Of a DNA stretch of 36,168 nucleotides, positions 16,151-24,726 are shown piece by piece. The translations under genes were made by a program, and so were the position numbers. Location of the stretch: NCBI GenBank assembly GCA_021741905.1, contig JAIOWZ010000013.1, positions 1 to 36,168 of the forward strand, read 5' to 3'. The DNA comes from Candidatus Planktophila sp. (GTDB lineage Bacteria > Actinomycetota > Actinomycetes > Nanopelagicales > Nanopelagicaceae). How positions within the stretch are numbered: the stretch's first letter is position 1; every line of letters begins with the position of its first letter. Under the pieces are notes generated by a model. That model made no database searches, was not told where the DNA came from, and saw nothing but the letters and a program-made list of their open reading frames with translations.

Positions 16151-17287
16151 ATGAGTTCGATCGAGGGAAAATTTCTCCAAATATTTGGGGCAGAACCAGA
16201 TCTAGTTGCAGCAGCCCCGGGCCGAGTGAACTTAATTGGTGAGCACATTGACTACAGCGAAGGATTTGTTCTTCCCTTTGCAATCAAAGATAGGACTTTG
16301 GTTGCAGCTCGAAAGCGAGATGATTCAACTGTTCGAATTGCATCTGTTCAACGACGCAACAAGATCATCACCGTAGACATCGCCGATGTTAAGCCTGGAT
16401 TGAAGGGTGAATGGGAGCGATACGCGCTCGGTGTCTTGTGGTCTATGGATGTAAAAGGTGGTGTTGACCTGTTAATTGATGGTCATGTTCCACTTGGTGC
16501 AGGGCTATCTTCTTCGGCTGCCCTTGAATGTTCTGTGGCAACAGCCATGAATCATCTCTTTGACATGGGATTTAATCTTGAAGAACTTGCTCGCTTAACT
16601 CAAAAGGCTGAAAACCAATATGTTGGAGTCCCCTGCGGCATCATGGATCAATCAGTTTCCCTCATGGCAACAACAGGATCGGCGCTATTACTGGACTGTA
16701 GAGATCTCTCAACCCGCAATATCCCATTTGATGTTGCATCTCACGGTTTAGAGCTTTTGATAATCGATACCCAAGCCCATCATGCGTTAACCGATGGCGG
16801 CTATGCCGAGCGCCGAGCATCCTGTGAATCCGTAGCATCTAAATTATCCGTTAAATCCATGCGTGAATTAACTATGACCAAATTAGATTCTTCGCGGGGT
16901 CTGATTACAGAGACTGAATATATCCGTGCGCGGCATGCGGTCACCGAGATGAAGCGGGTTCTAGATTGCGTCGAGGCATTAAGTAGCGGCGATTTTGCAA
17001 CAGTTGGGCAGTTGATTAACGCATCGCATATTTCATTGCGCGATGATTACACCGTTTCTTGCCCCGAACTGGATACGGCAGTTGAGGCATCATTGCTAGC
17101 AGGTGCTCTGGGATCACGCATGGTCGGTGGTGGTTTTGGAGGAAGTGCCATCGCTTTGATTCAGGCTTCAAAAACCACAGAAACTATTCATGCTGTTGAA
17201 AAAGCTTTCGCAGAAAAGAAATTTAAGGCCCCGCGCTTTTTTACTTCATTACCAAGTCAAGGCGCAGAGCTACTTTCTCGACGCTAA
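16151..17287 (+). CDS. galK: galactokinase
   Basis: A 378-residue GHMP kinase. The galactokinase signature GRVNLIGEHIDYSEGFVLP (24-42), the ATP-binding GAGLSSSAALE (116-126), the presumed catalytic D166 in CGIMDQSVS, and the C-terminal GGGFGGSAIAL are all clear. It phosphorylates galactose at C1 with ATP. Last gene of galT-galE-galK; the order is the reverse of the enzymatic sequence. Seventeen bases separate its stop from the convergent ACT-domain gene, with no obvious terminator. Confidence 0.95.
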   Translation: MSSIEGKFLQIFGAEPDLVAAAPGRVNLIGEHIDYSEGFVLPFAIKDRTLVAARKRDDSTVRIASVQRRNKIITVDIADVKPGLKGEWERYALGVLWSMDVKGGVDLLIDGHVPLGAGLSSSAALECSVATAMNHLFDMGFNLEELARLTQKAENQYVGVPCGIMDQSVSLMATTGSALLLDCRDLSTRNIPFDVASHGLELLIIDTQAHHALTDGGYAERRASCESVASKLSVKSMRELTMTKLDSSRGLITETEYIRARHAVTEMKRVLDCVEALSSGDFATVGQLINASHISLRDDYTVSCPELDTAVEASLLAGALGSRMVGGGFGGSAIALIQASKTTETIHAVEKAFAEKKFKAPRFFTSLPSQGAELLSRR

Positions 17288-17304
17288 ATTCTCTGACTTA
17301 AAAT

Positions 17305-17541
17305 TTAAAGCGGGATAATCGAGATTACTTCTACCCCACCAATAGCACCCAAAACATTAAGCAAATCCGTTGGATCACTGCCTGGAATTGCAACGGTGAT
17401 GTCGTCATAGCCCTTGTTATCTTCTGACTTAACAACGGCAAGTGCGCGAATATCTCCACCTGCTGCGCCGATTGCAGAGGCAAGTAGCCCTAGTGAACCT
17501 GGACGATCCGGAATTGCTACGTTAAGTTGAAATAGTGCCAT
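17305..17541 (-). CDS. single ACT-domain protein
   Basis: A 78-residue protein that is one ACT domain: FQLNVAIPDRPGSLGLLASAIGAAGGDI at the start, with the glycine-containing ligand loop at about 12-16, then VEVISIIPL at the end. ACT domains bind amino acids and regulate metabolic enzymes, but a stand-alone copy gives no clue to its partner. TAAGAT lies exactly 6 bases before the ATG, so it probably has its own leaderless promoter although it is 23 bases downstream of the Rieske gene. Confidence 0.82.
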   Translation of the reverse strand: MALFQLNVAIPDRPGSLGLLASAIGAAGGDIRALAVVKSEDNKGYDDITVAIPGSDPTDLLNVLGAIGGVEVISIIPL

Positions 17542-17547
17542 AAGAAA

Positions 17548-17553
17548 ATCTTA
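17548..17553 (-). promoter_or_regulatory. -10 box of leaderless ACT-domain gene
   Basis: TAAGAT on the minus strand, 6 bases before the ATG at 17541, in the short gap after the Rieske gene. Confidence 0.55.
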
Positions 17554-17564
17554 TCCTTAAATCT

Positions 17565-17948
17565 TTAACTCAGGATTATCCATTCGCCCTTGATGGCAAC
17601 CTTAATAATCGGAAGAGGTTTGGTTGCAGGGCCTGCAACAACTGCGCCCTTTTTGAAGGGATCAAAGCTGGCATTATGGACGGGGCAAATGATCAACTTT
17701 CGTGGCGCAAAATATTTTGCCAATCCACCTTGGTGAGGACAGATAGTTTGATAGGCAAATACGCCGGTCTTTGTGCGAAACAAAAGGGCTGGTGCGCCAT
17801 TTTTGAGTTGAAAAGAATATGTCCCGCCAACATTAACCTTGCTCAATTTCACGATCTGATTACTTGCCGCATTGGCAGGTGTTCCAAACAAGCCCGCACT
17901 AGCCCCAATGAGGGTCATTCGTAGCGCGGATCTCCGCGTGAACTTCAT
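17565..17948 (-). CDS. Tat-exported Rieske [2Fe-2S] protein
   Basis: A 127-residue protein with a twin-arginine signal (FTRRSALRM, then a hydrophobic stretch to about residue 27) followed by a small Rieske fold. The cluster ligands are C70-P-H72 and C88-P-V-H91. Such proteins fold around the cluster before export and transfer electrons outside the membrane, as part of an oxidase, bc-type complex or an independent carrier. No partner subunits are adjacent, so the role is open. The ATG is separated from the 3' end of tRNA-Asn by a single base; any promoter would lie inside the tRNA gene, or the mRNA comes from a shared precursor. Confidence 0.85.
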   Translation of the reverse strand: MKFTRRSALRMTLIGASAGLFGTPANAASNQIVKLSKVNVGGTYSFQLKNGAPALLFRTKTGVFAYQTICPHQGGLAKYFAPRKLIICPVHNASFDPFKKGAVVAGPATKPLPIIKVAIKGEWIILS

Positions 17949-17949
17949 G

Positions 17950-18021
17950 CTCCCTGACTTGGATTCGAACCAAGAACCTGTCGATTAACAGTCGACTGCT
18001 CTGCCGTTGAGCTATCAGGGA
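17950..18021 (-). tRNA. tRNA-Asn (anticodon GTT)
   Basis: A 72-base cloverleaf on the minus strand: acceptor TCCCTGA/TCAGGGA, D arm GCTC/GAGC, anticodon stem GTCGA/TCGAC with loop CTGTTAA, T arm CTTGG/CCAAG with loop TTCGAAT, discriminator G as is usual for Asn. CCA is not encoded. It lies 49 bases downstream of dnaG and one base upstream of the Rieske gene. Confidence 0.96.
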
Positions 18022-18070
18022 TTAACGGTGCAAGCGCAAACTCTAGCGCACACACGGGTTTGGGCAAAAA

Positions 18071-19912
18071 CTAAAGGCTTCCAAGCGCCAAATCATGCAG
18101 AGATCTGCGGGCACTTTCCAACGCCACTAATTGGGCAAAGGCGGCGGTGTATTCGATTTCATTCTCCACAGGATTGAGGCGTTGAAGCGATGACTTAAGT
18201 TCGGCGATAGATCTAGAAATTGCCACCTCTCGCAAACGGGCCACGATGCTTGCAACATAAACAGCAGTTGGCTTTCCATCGGCACGGATAGGTTCAACTG
18301 TTAGTTCCGTAAACAAGGCTTTCACATTCTCATCGACAATATTGTCTGGAGAAATTTTCTCGACAGAATCAATAGCTGAACGCAATGCGATGTAAGCAGG
18401 GTGAGTAAATGCTCCTACTTCAATTGAACTCCATAGCTCGCCACTAAGAAGTGAGGGTTCTTGCAACTTTGCCTTCAATACTTCGCGTTCTAGAATCAGT
18501 CGTGCCTCATTTGGATCTGGTCTGAAATTAGGTTGGGTGGTTATTTCTTCTACTGCAGATTGATTGACAGGTGCGGTCTTAACACCGCGCGAAACTGCGC
18601 GAGTAACAATTTCGACCTCAACACCAAGCCATCCGGCAAGTAGTCGTGTGTACTCGGGGCGCAGTGATTTGTCACGAATCTGTGCAACGAGTGGTGCTGC
18701 AGCATTTAGAGCGTTAACTCGTCCTTCAGCTGAATCTAATTTGTGGTGTGCCAGCTCTGCGCGGATTGCAAACTCAAACAATGGAACTCGACGAGCAATC
18801 AAATCGCGAAGTGCAAGATCGCCTTTCTCTTGACGAAGCTCACAAGGATCTAGCCCATCTGGTTCCACTGCAACAAATGTCTGTGTAACAAACTTTTGAT
18901 CCTCACTAAATGCGCGAAGTGCTGCCTTTTGTCCTGCTGCATCACCGTCGAAGGTAAAGATAACCTCACCACGAAAAGCATCATCATCCATTAACAATCT
19001 GCGCAAGATACGAATGTGGTCCGCGCCAAATGCCGTGCCACAGGTAGCAACCGCAGTGGTAATGCCTGCAAGGTGGGCTGCCATTACATCTGTGTAACCC
19101 TCAACAATTACTGCTTGACGCTTTTTAGCGATCTCTTTCTTAGCAACATCCAACCCATATAAAACTTGGCTTTTTTTATAGATCGGTGTTTCAGAGGTAT
19201 TTAAATACTTCGGGCCCTGGTCATCGGCATCACTGGCCAGCTTTCTAGCACCAAACCCAACAATGTCTCCTGAAATATCTTTAATGGGCCACATCAATCG
19301 ATTGCGGAACTTATCAATAGGACCGCGTTGGCCCATCTTTGAAAGCCCAGCTAGTTCTAACTCATCAATTGTGTAGCCAAGTGCGCGCAGGTGTTTTGTT
19401 AGTCCATCCCACTCATCTGGTGAATAACCAACCCCGAATTGTTCGCATGCTGCTTTATCAAAGCCACGTTTTGTGAGTAACTCGCGTCCATGAGCTGCAC
19501 CTGGAGAAGAGTTGAGTTGTTCTTGATAAAACTTTGCAGCCTCTACATGTGCAGCTATCAATCGATTGCGGGTACCTGATGTAACAACCGGTCCAGTGTT
19601 TGACCCCTCGTCATAGCGAAGGGTGTAACCAATACGATCTGCAAGACGTTCGATAGTTTCTGTAAAAGTCAGATGATCAATTTTCATCAAAAAAGCGATG
19701 ACATCTCCGCCGGTTTGGCAACCAAAGCAATGGAAATATCCTTTGCTGGGTGTCACATGAAATGAAGGCGATTTTTCATCATGAAATGGGCACAAACCTT
19801 TTTTCTGTCCACCGCCTGCATTTTTAAGTTGAACATAATCTGCAACAACTTCATCGATGGGTGCGCGATCGCGGATGTATGCAACATCCTCATCCCTAAT
19901 TCGACCACTCAT
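18071..19912 (-). CDS. dnaG: DNA primase
   Basis: A 613-residue bacterial primase. The N-terminal CHC2 zinc-binding domain has ligands C41, H44, C62 and C65 (CPFHDEKSPSFHV ... HCFGCQ). The catalytic core contains the TOPRIM motif VIVEGYTDVMAAH (about 267-279) and TFDGDAAGQKAA, followed by a helicase-binding C-terminal region. It makes RNA primers at the replication fork. The gene lies downstream of dgt, a common actinobacterial arrangement. It has no Shine-Dalgarno; TAGGGT, whose TAG is the stop of dgt, is exactly 6 bases before the ATG. Confidence 0.97.
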   Translation of the reverse strand: MSGRIRDEDVAYIRDRAPIDEVVADYVQLKNAGGGQKKGLCPFHDEKSPSFHVTPSKGYFHCFGCQTGGDVIAFLMKIDHLTFTETIERLADRIGYTLRYDEGSNTGPVVTSGTRNRLIAAHVEAAKFYQEQLNSSPGAAHGRELLTKRGFDKAACEQFGVGYSPDEWDGLTKHLRALGYTIDELELAGLSKMGQRGPIDKFRNRLMWPIKDISGDIVGFGARKLASDADDQGPKYLNTSETPIYKKSQVLYGLDVAKKEIAKKRQAVIVEGYTDVMAAHLAGITTAVATCGTAFGADHIRILRRLLMDDDAFRGEVIFTFDGDAAGQKAALRAFSEDQKFVTQTFVAVEPDGLDPCELRQEKGDLALRDLIARRVPLFEFAIRAELAHHKLDSAEGRVNALNAAAPLVAQIRDKSLRPEYTRLLAGWLGVEVEIVTRAVSRGVKTAPVNQSAVEEITTQPNFRPDPNEARLILEREVLKAKLQEPSLLSGELWSSIEVGAFTHPAYIALRSAIDSVEKISPDNIVDENVKALFTELTVEPIRADGKPTAVYVASIVARLREVAISRSIAELKSSLQRLNPVENEIEYTAAFAQLVALESARRSLHDLALGSL

Positions 19913-19918
19913 GTTCGT

Positions 19919-19924
19919 ACCCTA
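19919..19924 (-). promoter_or_regulatory. -10 box of leaderless dnaG promoter
   Basis: TAGGGT on the minus strand, 6 bases before the dnaG ATG at 19912. Its first three bases are the TAG stop codon of dgt. Confidence 0.55.
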
Positions 19925-21136
19925 CCGATTAGCAAGTAGGCGCGCATGTAAGGCATAGGCACCTGGGTCAGTAAGGGCAGCAACTTGGTCAATAATCACG
20001 CGCATCTTGGCGATCTCATCACCTGCCTCGTTCCATGGCTTCTGGAAGTAGGAATCTAATTCATTGGGATATTTCACAAGCATCTCTACTAGCTCGCCAA
20101 TGATCACCTGCTGTTTTGCGTATCTATCTTGTGAATGAGCCGCGTTAATTAAGTAATGCCCGGCAATCGCCTTTAAGAAATCTACTTCAAGTTTTTGCGC
20201 GCGGGGTATTTCAAGATCTGCGCTGTAGCGTGAAAGTGGGCCATCACCATGCACCTTACGTGTTTGAATCTCTGCAGCCAAAACAAAGCGACCAATTAAT
20301 TGGCTTGTTGAATCCTTCATACGGGCAAGGCTGCGGTGACTTCCATCGTAATAATGTGGCCAAGCAGACAGTGCTGCAAGACGTGCATGCGCATCAACTG
20401 CTTCTTGTTCAGTTGCATCGCTTTTGTAATCAACGGTCATAACTTTGTAAAGCTCTGCAAAATCTTGCTCAAAGTTTTTAACAGAGACCTGACCTGCAAA
20501 GATTGCATCCTCTAGGTCGTGGACAGAGTACGCGCAATCATCAGACCAATCCATAATCTGAGCTTCAATACATTTCTTTCCTGCAGGGGCATCTTTTCGC
20601 ATCCAATTAAAAATCTCTACATCATCATCATAAACACCAAACTTACGAGGATTCTCTGACCTAGGCCATGGGTACTTTGTTGCACCATCTAGAGATGCAC
20701 GGGTCAAATTAAGTCCAAGACTTTTACCATTTGCATCTACTGTCTTTGCTTCAAGGCGAACTAACAATCGAAAACTTTGAGCATTTCCTTCGAAGCCACC
20801 AAACTCTTCTGCTATCTCAGCCAAGGCTTCTTCACCATTGTGACCAAAAGGTGGATGGCCTAAATCATGAGCAAGACAAGCGGTGTCTTGTAGATCAGGA
20901 TCTGCGCCCAGTGATTCACCGAGTTCGCGACCAATCTGTGCGCACTCTAGCGAATGAGAAAGTCTGGTCCTCTGAAAATCATTTTCCCAGGGAACCGCCA
21001 CTTGAGTTTTTGCCGCCAATCGTCGCAGTGATGCAGAGTGAATTACTCTTGCTCGATCACGCATAAATTCGGTTCGCCCCGTGCGCTTTGCAGGCTCATC
21101 TAAGAACCGTTCTTGGTCAAATGCGCTATAACTCAT
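19922..21136 (-). CDS. dgt: dGTPase-like HD-domain triphosphohydrolase
   Basis: A 404-residue HD-superfamily phosphohydrolase. The metal ligands are seen as H61 (RLSHSLECAQIG), H90-D91 (CLAHDLGHPPFGH), with a later D in the SDDCAYSVHDLEDAI block. Enzymes of this group split dGTP or other dNTPs into the nucleoside and triphosphate and adjust nucleotide pools; substrate preference varies. ATG at 21136 has AAGG 7 bases upstream and overlaps the stop of the preceding DUF218 gene by ATGA. It sits between that gene and dnaG. Confidence 0.93.
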   Translation of the reverse strand: MSYSAFDQERFLDEPAKRTGRTEFMRDRARVIHSASLRRLAAKTQVAVPWENDFQRTRLSHSLECAQIGRELGESLGADPDLQDTACLAHDLGHPPFGHNGEEALAEIAEEFGGFEGNAQSFRLLVRLEAKTVDANGKSLGLNLTRASLDGATKYPWPRSENPRKFGVYDDDVEIFNWMRKDAPAGKKCIEAQIMDWSDDCAYSVHDLEDAIFAGQVSVKNFEQDFAELYKVMTVDYKSDATEQEAVDAHARLAALSAWPHYYDGSHRSLARMKDSTSQLIGRFVLAAEIQTRKVHGDGPLSRYSADLEIPRAQKLEVDFLKAIAGHYLINAAHSQDRYAKQQVIIGELVEMLVKYPNELDSYFQKPWNEAGDEIAKMRVIIDQVAALTDPGAYALHARLLANR

Positions 21137-21786
21137 GGCGATACCTTAGTAACAATGTCTGCATCAGGTAAGTGATCACTTATTCGAATGCCTCGCCTAC
21201 CTGCGGTTATGTATGCCAAATATGCGCCAGCTTCTCGAATGAGGTATCTATAACCGCTATTTTCAAGTGTATTAGGACCAGTTTGCACTGGTGAGCATGT
21301 TCCAAGAATTCCTTGATCATTTGCCATCGTTACTGCGCGTTTGCAGTGATATGGATCGGTCACAATAATCACATCGCTGACATATCGTTTTTTCATTACA
21401 GCTGCAAATGCCTTGGTACTGACCAAAGTATCGCGACCTTCTTCAACTGCAATGATGTTTTTTGCTGGCACTCCATTCATACGCAGCCAATACTTGCCAG
21501 ATGCCGCCTCGGTTGTTCGATCCCCTGGCGCTCCCGCTCCAACGGTAATGATTAGCGGCGCATACCCAAGTTCATAAATTCTCTTTGCTTCAACAAGTCG
21601 TGCTTCAAGTGCTTCGCCCGGCTTACCATCTAGTTGAGCAGCACCTAAAACAACAATCACATCTGCTTGACGCACTATTGGATTATTTGCCGCACGCCAT
21701 ACCTGTGAAACACCATAGGCAGGGCCAATCAGAGCAAGAATTACTACAACTGTGATTATGCGGCGAATCCATCTAAATAGAAACAT
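21133..21786 (-). CDS. DUF218/SanA-YdcF family membrane protein
   Basis: A 217-residue protein with one N-terminal membrane helix (about 9-30) and an external DUF218 domain: ADVIVVLGAAQLDGKPGEALEARLVEAKRIYELG, then VTDPYHCKRAVTMANDQG. SanA/YdcF-like proteins influence envelope integrity and may act on wall or lipid precursors, but their reaction is unproven. Its stop overlaps the dgt start by 4 bases, and its start lies directly after the dusB stop, so it belongs to the dusB-dgt transcription unit. Confidence 0.85.
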   Translation of the reverse strand: MFLFRWIRRIITVVVILALIGPAYGVSQVWRAANNPIVRQADVIVVLGAAQLDGKPGEALEARLVEAKRIYELGYAPLIITVGAGAPGDRTTEAASGKYWLRMNGVPAKNIIAVEEGRDTLVSTKAFAAVMKKRYVSDVIIVTDPYHCKRAVTMANDQGILGTCSPVQTGPNTLENSGYRYLIREAGAYLAYITAGRRGIRISDHLPDADIVTKVSP

Positions 21787-22953
21787 TTATCCGCCTGAAA
21801 ATGCATCCTCTAGTTCAACATGAACTAGTTCATCGGGATCATTGAGCCAGCCATCCGGCAATGTTGGAGGACGACCATGACTTGTCCGACCACGTGGTTT
21901 ATCTCCAACCTCTGTTGGATACGGCTGATCTTCAAGTAAATCCAACAAATTACGCATCTCTTGTAGGGAGGAAACCATGCCAAGATCATGTCGAATCTCG
22001 CGAGGCACACGGAAGCCCTTTAAATACCAGGCCATGTGCTTCCGCATATCGCGCATTCCGCGATCTTCAGACTCTAAATATTCGACAATCAAATTAGCGT
22101 GACGGAACATCACTTCACGCACTTCATGCAATGTAGGTGTGATCTGGTGTCCATCACCTTTGAGAGCAGAAACTAAATCTGTAAATAACCATGGGCGCCC
22201 AAGACAGCCACGACCAACAACTACGCCTGCACAACCACTTTTTTCGACCATGTCGATTGCATCGCGGCCAGACCAAATATCTCCATTGCCCAAAACAGGT
22301 ACTCCCGTTGGCTTTAAATGCTCTACAAGGCGCGCAATTGCAGACCAATCAGCTTTTCCTTCATACATTTGTGCCGCTGTGCGAGCATGTAATGCAACCC
22401 ATGCAACACCTAAATCTGCGGCTGATTTAGCCGCCTCTAAATAAGTTTCATGATCGCTATCAATACCGATGCGCATCTTTACCGTGACCGGAATACCAAA
22501 GGGCTTTGCTGCTTCTACTGCAGCACTAACAATGTTGCTAAATAGTTTGCGCTTGAAAGGAAGGGCTGCTCCCCCACCTTTACGAGTCACCTTTGGCACA
22601 GGACAACCAAAATTCATATCAATGTGATCAGCTAAATTTTCTTTTCCAAGCATTGTTACCGCAGCACGCATTGTTGCTGGATCGACGCTATATAACTGGA
22701 CAGAACGTGGCCATTCATCTTTGCCTGGAACAATCATTCGAAGTGTTTCTGGGCGGCGCTCAATTAACGCTCGAGCTGTGACCATTTCAGAGACAAATAA
22801 TCCCGCACCTTGTTCGCGGCATAGTGTGCGAAATGGAGCATTAGTTATTCCGGCCATGGGTGCTAGAACAACCGGTGGATCTATGTAGTGATCACCGCTT
22901 GCTAATGGAAGTAAGAGTGGCTTTAGCAACCTAGTAAACGAGGCGCTAACCAT
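21787..22953 (-). CDS. dusB: tRNA-dihydrouridine synthase
   Basis: A 388-residue flavin-dependent Dus enzyme of the NifR3/DusB group. The FMN barrel starts [16 protein letters not shown] (30-45); the catalytic cysteine is C117 in [16 protein letters not shown], and [11 protein letters not shown] plus [13 protein letters not shown] follow. It reduces uridine to dihydrouridine in tRNA D-loops. The listed ATG overlaps the end of glyS by 31 bases; a TTG eight codons later is an alternative start with a smaller overlap. It is co-transcribed with glyS upstream and the DUF218 gene downstream. Confidence 0.94.
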   Translation of the reverse strand: MVSASFTRLLKPLLLPLASGDHYIDPPVVLAPMAGITNAPFRTLCREQGAGLFVSEMVTARALIERRPETLRMIVPGKDEWPRSVQLYSVDPATMRAAVTMLGKENLADHIDMNFGCPVPKVTRKGGGAALPFKRKLFSNIVSAAVEAAKPFGIPVTVKMRIGIDSDHETYLEAAKSAADLGVAWVALHARTAAQMYEGKADWSAIARLVEHLKPTGVPVLGNGDIWSGRDAIDMVEKSGCAGVVVGRGCLGRPWLFTDLVSALKGDGHQITPTLHEVREVMFRHANLIVEYLESEDRGMRDMRKHMAWYLKGFRVPREIRHDLGMVSSLQEMRNLLDLLEDQPYPTEVGDKPRGRTSHGRPPTLPDGWLNDPDELVHVELEDAFSGG

Positions 22954-24314
22954 GCCTCGACCTGATCAATACTGATGCGCTCTTGGGCCATTGTGTCGCG
23001 ATCGCGAATTGTCACCGCATTATCTTCAAGTGTTTCAAAGTCAATGGTGATGCAGTAAGGAGTACCGATTTCATCTTGACGACGGTAGCGGCGACCAATT
23101 GCGCCGGCATCATCAAAATCAATATTCCAGTTCTTGCGAAGTTGTGCTGCAAGATCGCGCGCCTTAGGCGATAGATCTGCATTGCGCGAAAGTGGAAGAA
23201 CTGCAGCCTTAATTGGAGCTAGGCGATGATCTAGCTTTAGTACTGCGCGCTTTTCCATCTCGCCCTTGCTATTTGGTGCCTCATCTTCTGTGAAGGCATC
23301 CATTAAGAATGTGAGTGTGCAGCGATCAACACCTGCCGCAGGCTCAATCACAAACGGTGTCCAGCGTTCGCCCTTTTCTTGATCAAAGTAAGAAAGATCT
23401 TTACCCGATGCAGCAGAGTGAGCTTTTAAATCAAAGTCGGTGCGGTTTGCAATGCCTTCTAGCTCGCCCCATTCAGTTCCGGCGAATTCAAACTTGTATT
23501 CAATATCTGCTGTGCGCTTTGAATAGTGTGACAACTTCTCTTTTGGATGATCATAAATGCGAAGGCGCTCTGGATTAATACCAAGGTCGACATACCAAGC
23601 CATACGAGTATCAATCCAGTACTGGTGCCACTCTTCATCACTGCCAGGAACAACAAAGAACTCCATCTCCATCTGCTCAAACTCGCGTGTGCGGAAAATA
23701 AAGTTTCCAGGTGTGATTTCATTACGGAAAGACTTACCAATCTGGCCAATACCAAATGGTGGCTTTTTACGTGATGTTGTCATTACCTGATCAAAGTTAA
23801 TAAAGATTCCTTGGGCGGTCTCTGGTCTTAAATAAGCAAGACCTGATTCATCTTCTACTGGTCCAAGAAAAGTCTTGAGCAATCCACTGAACTGCTTAGG
23901 TGTTGTGAACTGTCCTTTGTTTCCGCATGCCGGACAATTAACCTCTGTTAAAGACTCTGGCTTCTTCTTGTGCTTTGCTTCATATGCTTCTTCAAGGTGA
24001 TCGGCGCGGTAACGCTTATTACAAGCGGTGCACTCTGTTAGTGGGTCACTAAATGTTGCAACGTGTCCCGATGCTTCCCATACTTCCTTTGCCAAGATCA
24101 CACATGAATCAAGACCGACTACATCTTCGCGACCCATGACCATGGATTTCCACCATTGGCGCTTAACATTATTTTTTAGCTCAACGCCCAATGGGCCGTA
24201 ATCCCATGATGCTCGAAGTCCGCCATAAATTTCAGATGATGGGTATACAAACCCACGACGTTTTGCTAGTCCTACAATATTTTCTAAACGGTCTGTTGCC
24301 ACAAAATTCTCCAT
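22923..24314 (-). CDS. glyS: glycyl-tRNA synthetase (homodimeric type)
   Basis: A 463-residue class II synthetase of the single-chain alpha2 type. Conserved blocks include [11 protein letters not shown] and [15 protein letters not shown] near the N-terminus, a zinc-ribbon-like insertion with CTACNKRY and CPACGNKG (about 97-132), [12 protein letters not shown] and [26 protein letters not shown]. It charges tRNA-Gly. No convincing Shine-Dalgarno precedes the ATG. TAAAAT about 50 bases upstream could be a -10 box. It leads the glyS-dusB-DUF218-dgt run on the minus strand. Confidence 0.96.
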   Translation of the reverse strand: MENFVATDRLENIVGLAKRRGFVYPSSEIYGGLRASWDYGPLGVELKNNVKRQWWKSMVMGREDVVGLDSCVILAKEVWEASGHVATFSDPLTECTACNKRYRADHLEEAYEAKHKKKPESLTEVNCPACGNKGQFTTPKQFSGLLKTFLGPVEDESGLAYLRPETAQGIFINFDQVMTTSRKKPPFGIGQIGKSFRNEITPGNFIFRTREFEQMEMEFFVVPGSDEEWHQYWIDTRMAWYVDLGINPERLRIYDHPKEKLSHYSKRTADIEYKFEFAGTEWGELEGIANRTDFDLKAHSAASGKDLSYFDQEKGERWTPFVIEPAAGVDRCTLTFLMDAFTEDEAPNSKGEMEKRAVLKLDHRLAPIKAAVLPLSRNADLSPKARDLAAQLRKNWNIDFDDAGAIGRRYRRQDEIGTPYCITIDFETLEDNAVTIRDRDTMAQERISIDQVEAWLAPRLLGC

Positions 24315-24383
24315 CCGGCTGGCTGTCGGCGAAAAGCAACGTGTGTTACTTCCGTGACATTATTTTACTCTGACTCTGGCAAA

Positions 24384-24662
24384 TTAAAGGACACTGCCAT
24401 ATGCACCGGGCTCATCAATTGCCTGTGCCAAGATCGGAATCGCATTCATTTTCACATTGTTGTTGCTTAAGGCTCTTCGATATGAGCCCACATTTTCCCA
24501 ATGTGTCACCAGTGACCAGAGTGTTGGGTCATCGAGGTTTTGTCCAAGCTCACCGCTTACAAATCCTGTGCAGGCAGAAAACGCCTGAAGGGCTGTGCTC
24601 AGTTGCACCTCAAATTGAGCGGCATCTGCCAATGGGACTGAAAATCGGGCTATAGCAAGCAT
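24384..24662 (-). CDS. small ABM-domain (dimeric alpha-beta barrel) protein
   Basis: A 92-residue protein with the pattern of antibiotic-biosynthesis-monooxygenase-like ferredoxin folds: MLAIARFSVPLADAAQFEVQL, then GFVSGELGQNLDDPTLWSLVTHWENVGSYRRALSN. Members are often small oxygenases, heme-degrading enzymes or have no known activity; the key residues of heme-degrading IsdG-type enzymes cannot be confirmed here. The ATG has TACGCT 6 bases upstream (leaderless). A Fur/Zur-type operator shared with the divergent ZIP gene lies over its -35 region, so it may be metal-regulated. Confidence 0.72.
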   Translation of the reverse strand: MLAIARFSVPLADAAQFEVQLSTALQAFSACTGFVSGELGQNLDDPTLWSLVTHWENVGSYRRALSNNNVKMNAIPILAQAIDEPGAYGSVL

Positions 24663-24668
24663 GGGTTG

Positions 24669-24674
24669 AGCGTA
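24669..24674 (-). promoter_or_regulatory. -10 box of leaderless ABM-domain gene
   Basis: TACGCT on the minus strand, 6 bases before the ATG at 24662. The Fur/Zur-like palindrome starts 12 bases further upstream, over the expected -35 region. Confidence 0.5.
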
Positions 24675-24686
24675 GTGGGCAGAATA

Positions 24687-24707
24687 TGGAAATGATAATC
24701 ATTTTCA
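24687..24707. promoter_or_regulatory. Fur/Zur-type operator
   Basis: A 21-base near-palindrome centred on A24697, with a perfect core AAATGATAATCATTT (24690-24704) and one mismatched pair further out. It agrees at 16 of 19 positions with the enterobacterial Fur box consensus and also resembles actinobacterial Zur boxes. It sits between the divergent ABM-domain and ZIP transporter genes, covering the -35 region of both, and the ZIP gene is followed by a Fur-family regulator. Metal-loaded repressor binding here would shut off both promoters. Confidence 0.8.
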
Positions 24708-24714
24708 TTTGTGG

Positions 24715-24720
24715 TACTTT
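24715..24720 (+). promoter_or_regulatory. -10 box of leaderless ZIP transporter promoter
   Basis: TACTTT ends 6 bases before the ATG at 24727, and the Fur/Zur operator ends 7 bases before it. Confidence 0.55.
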
Positions 24721-24726
24721 GCCTTC

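Noticed and set aside
24315-24383. Four-codon ORF (ATG-TCA-CGG-AAG-TAA) upstream of glyS as a possible leader peptide
   Set aside because: It contains no glycine codons and is too short to stand out from chance.
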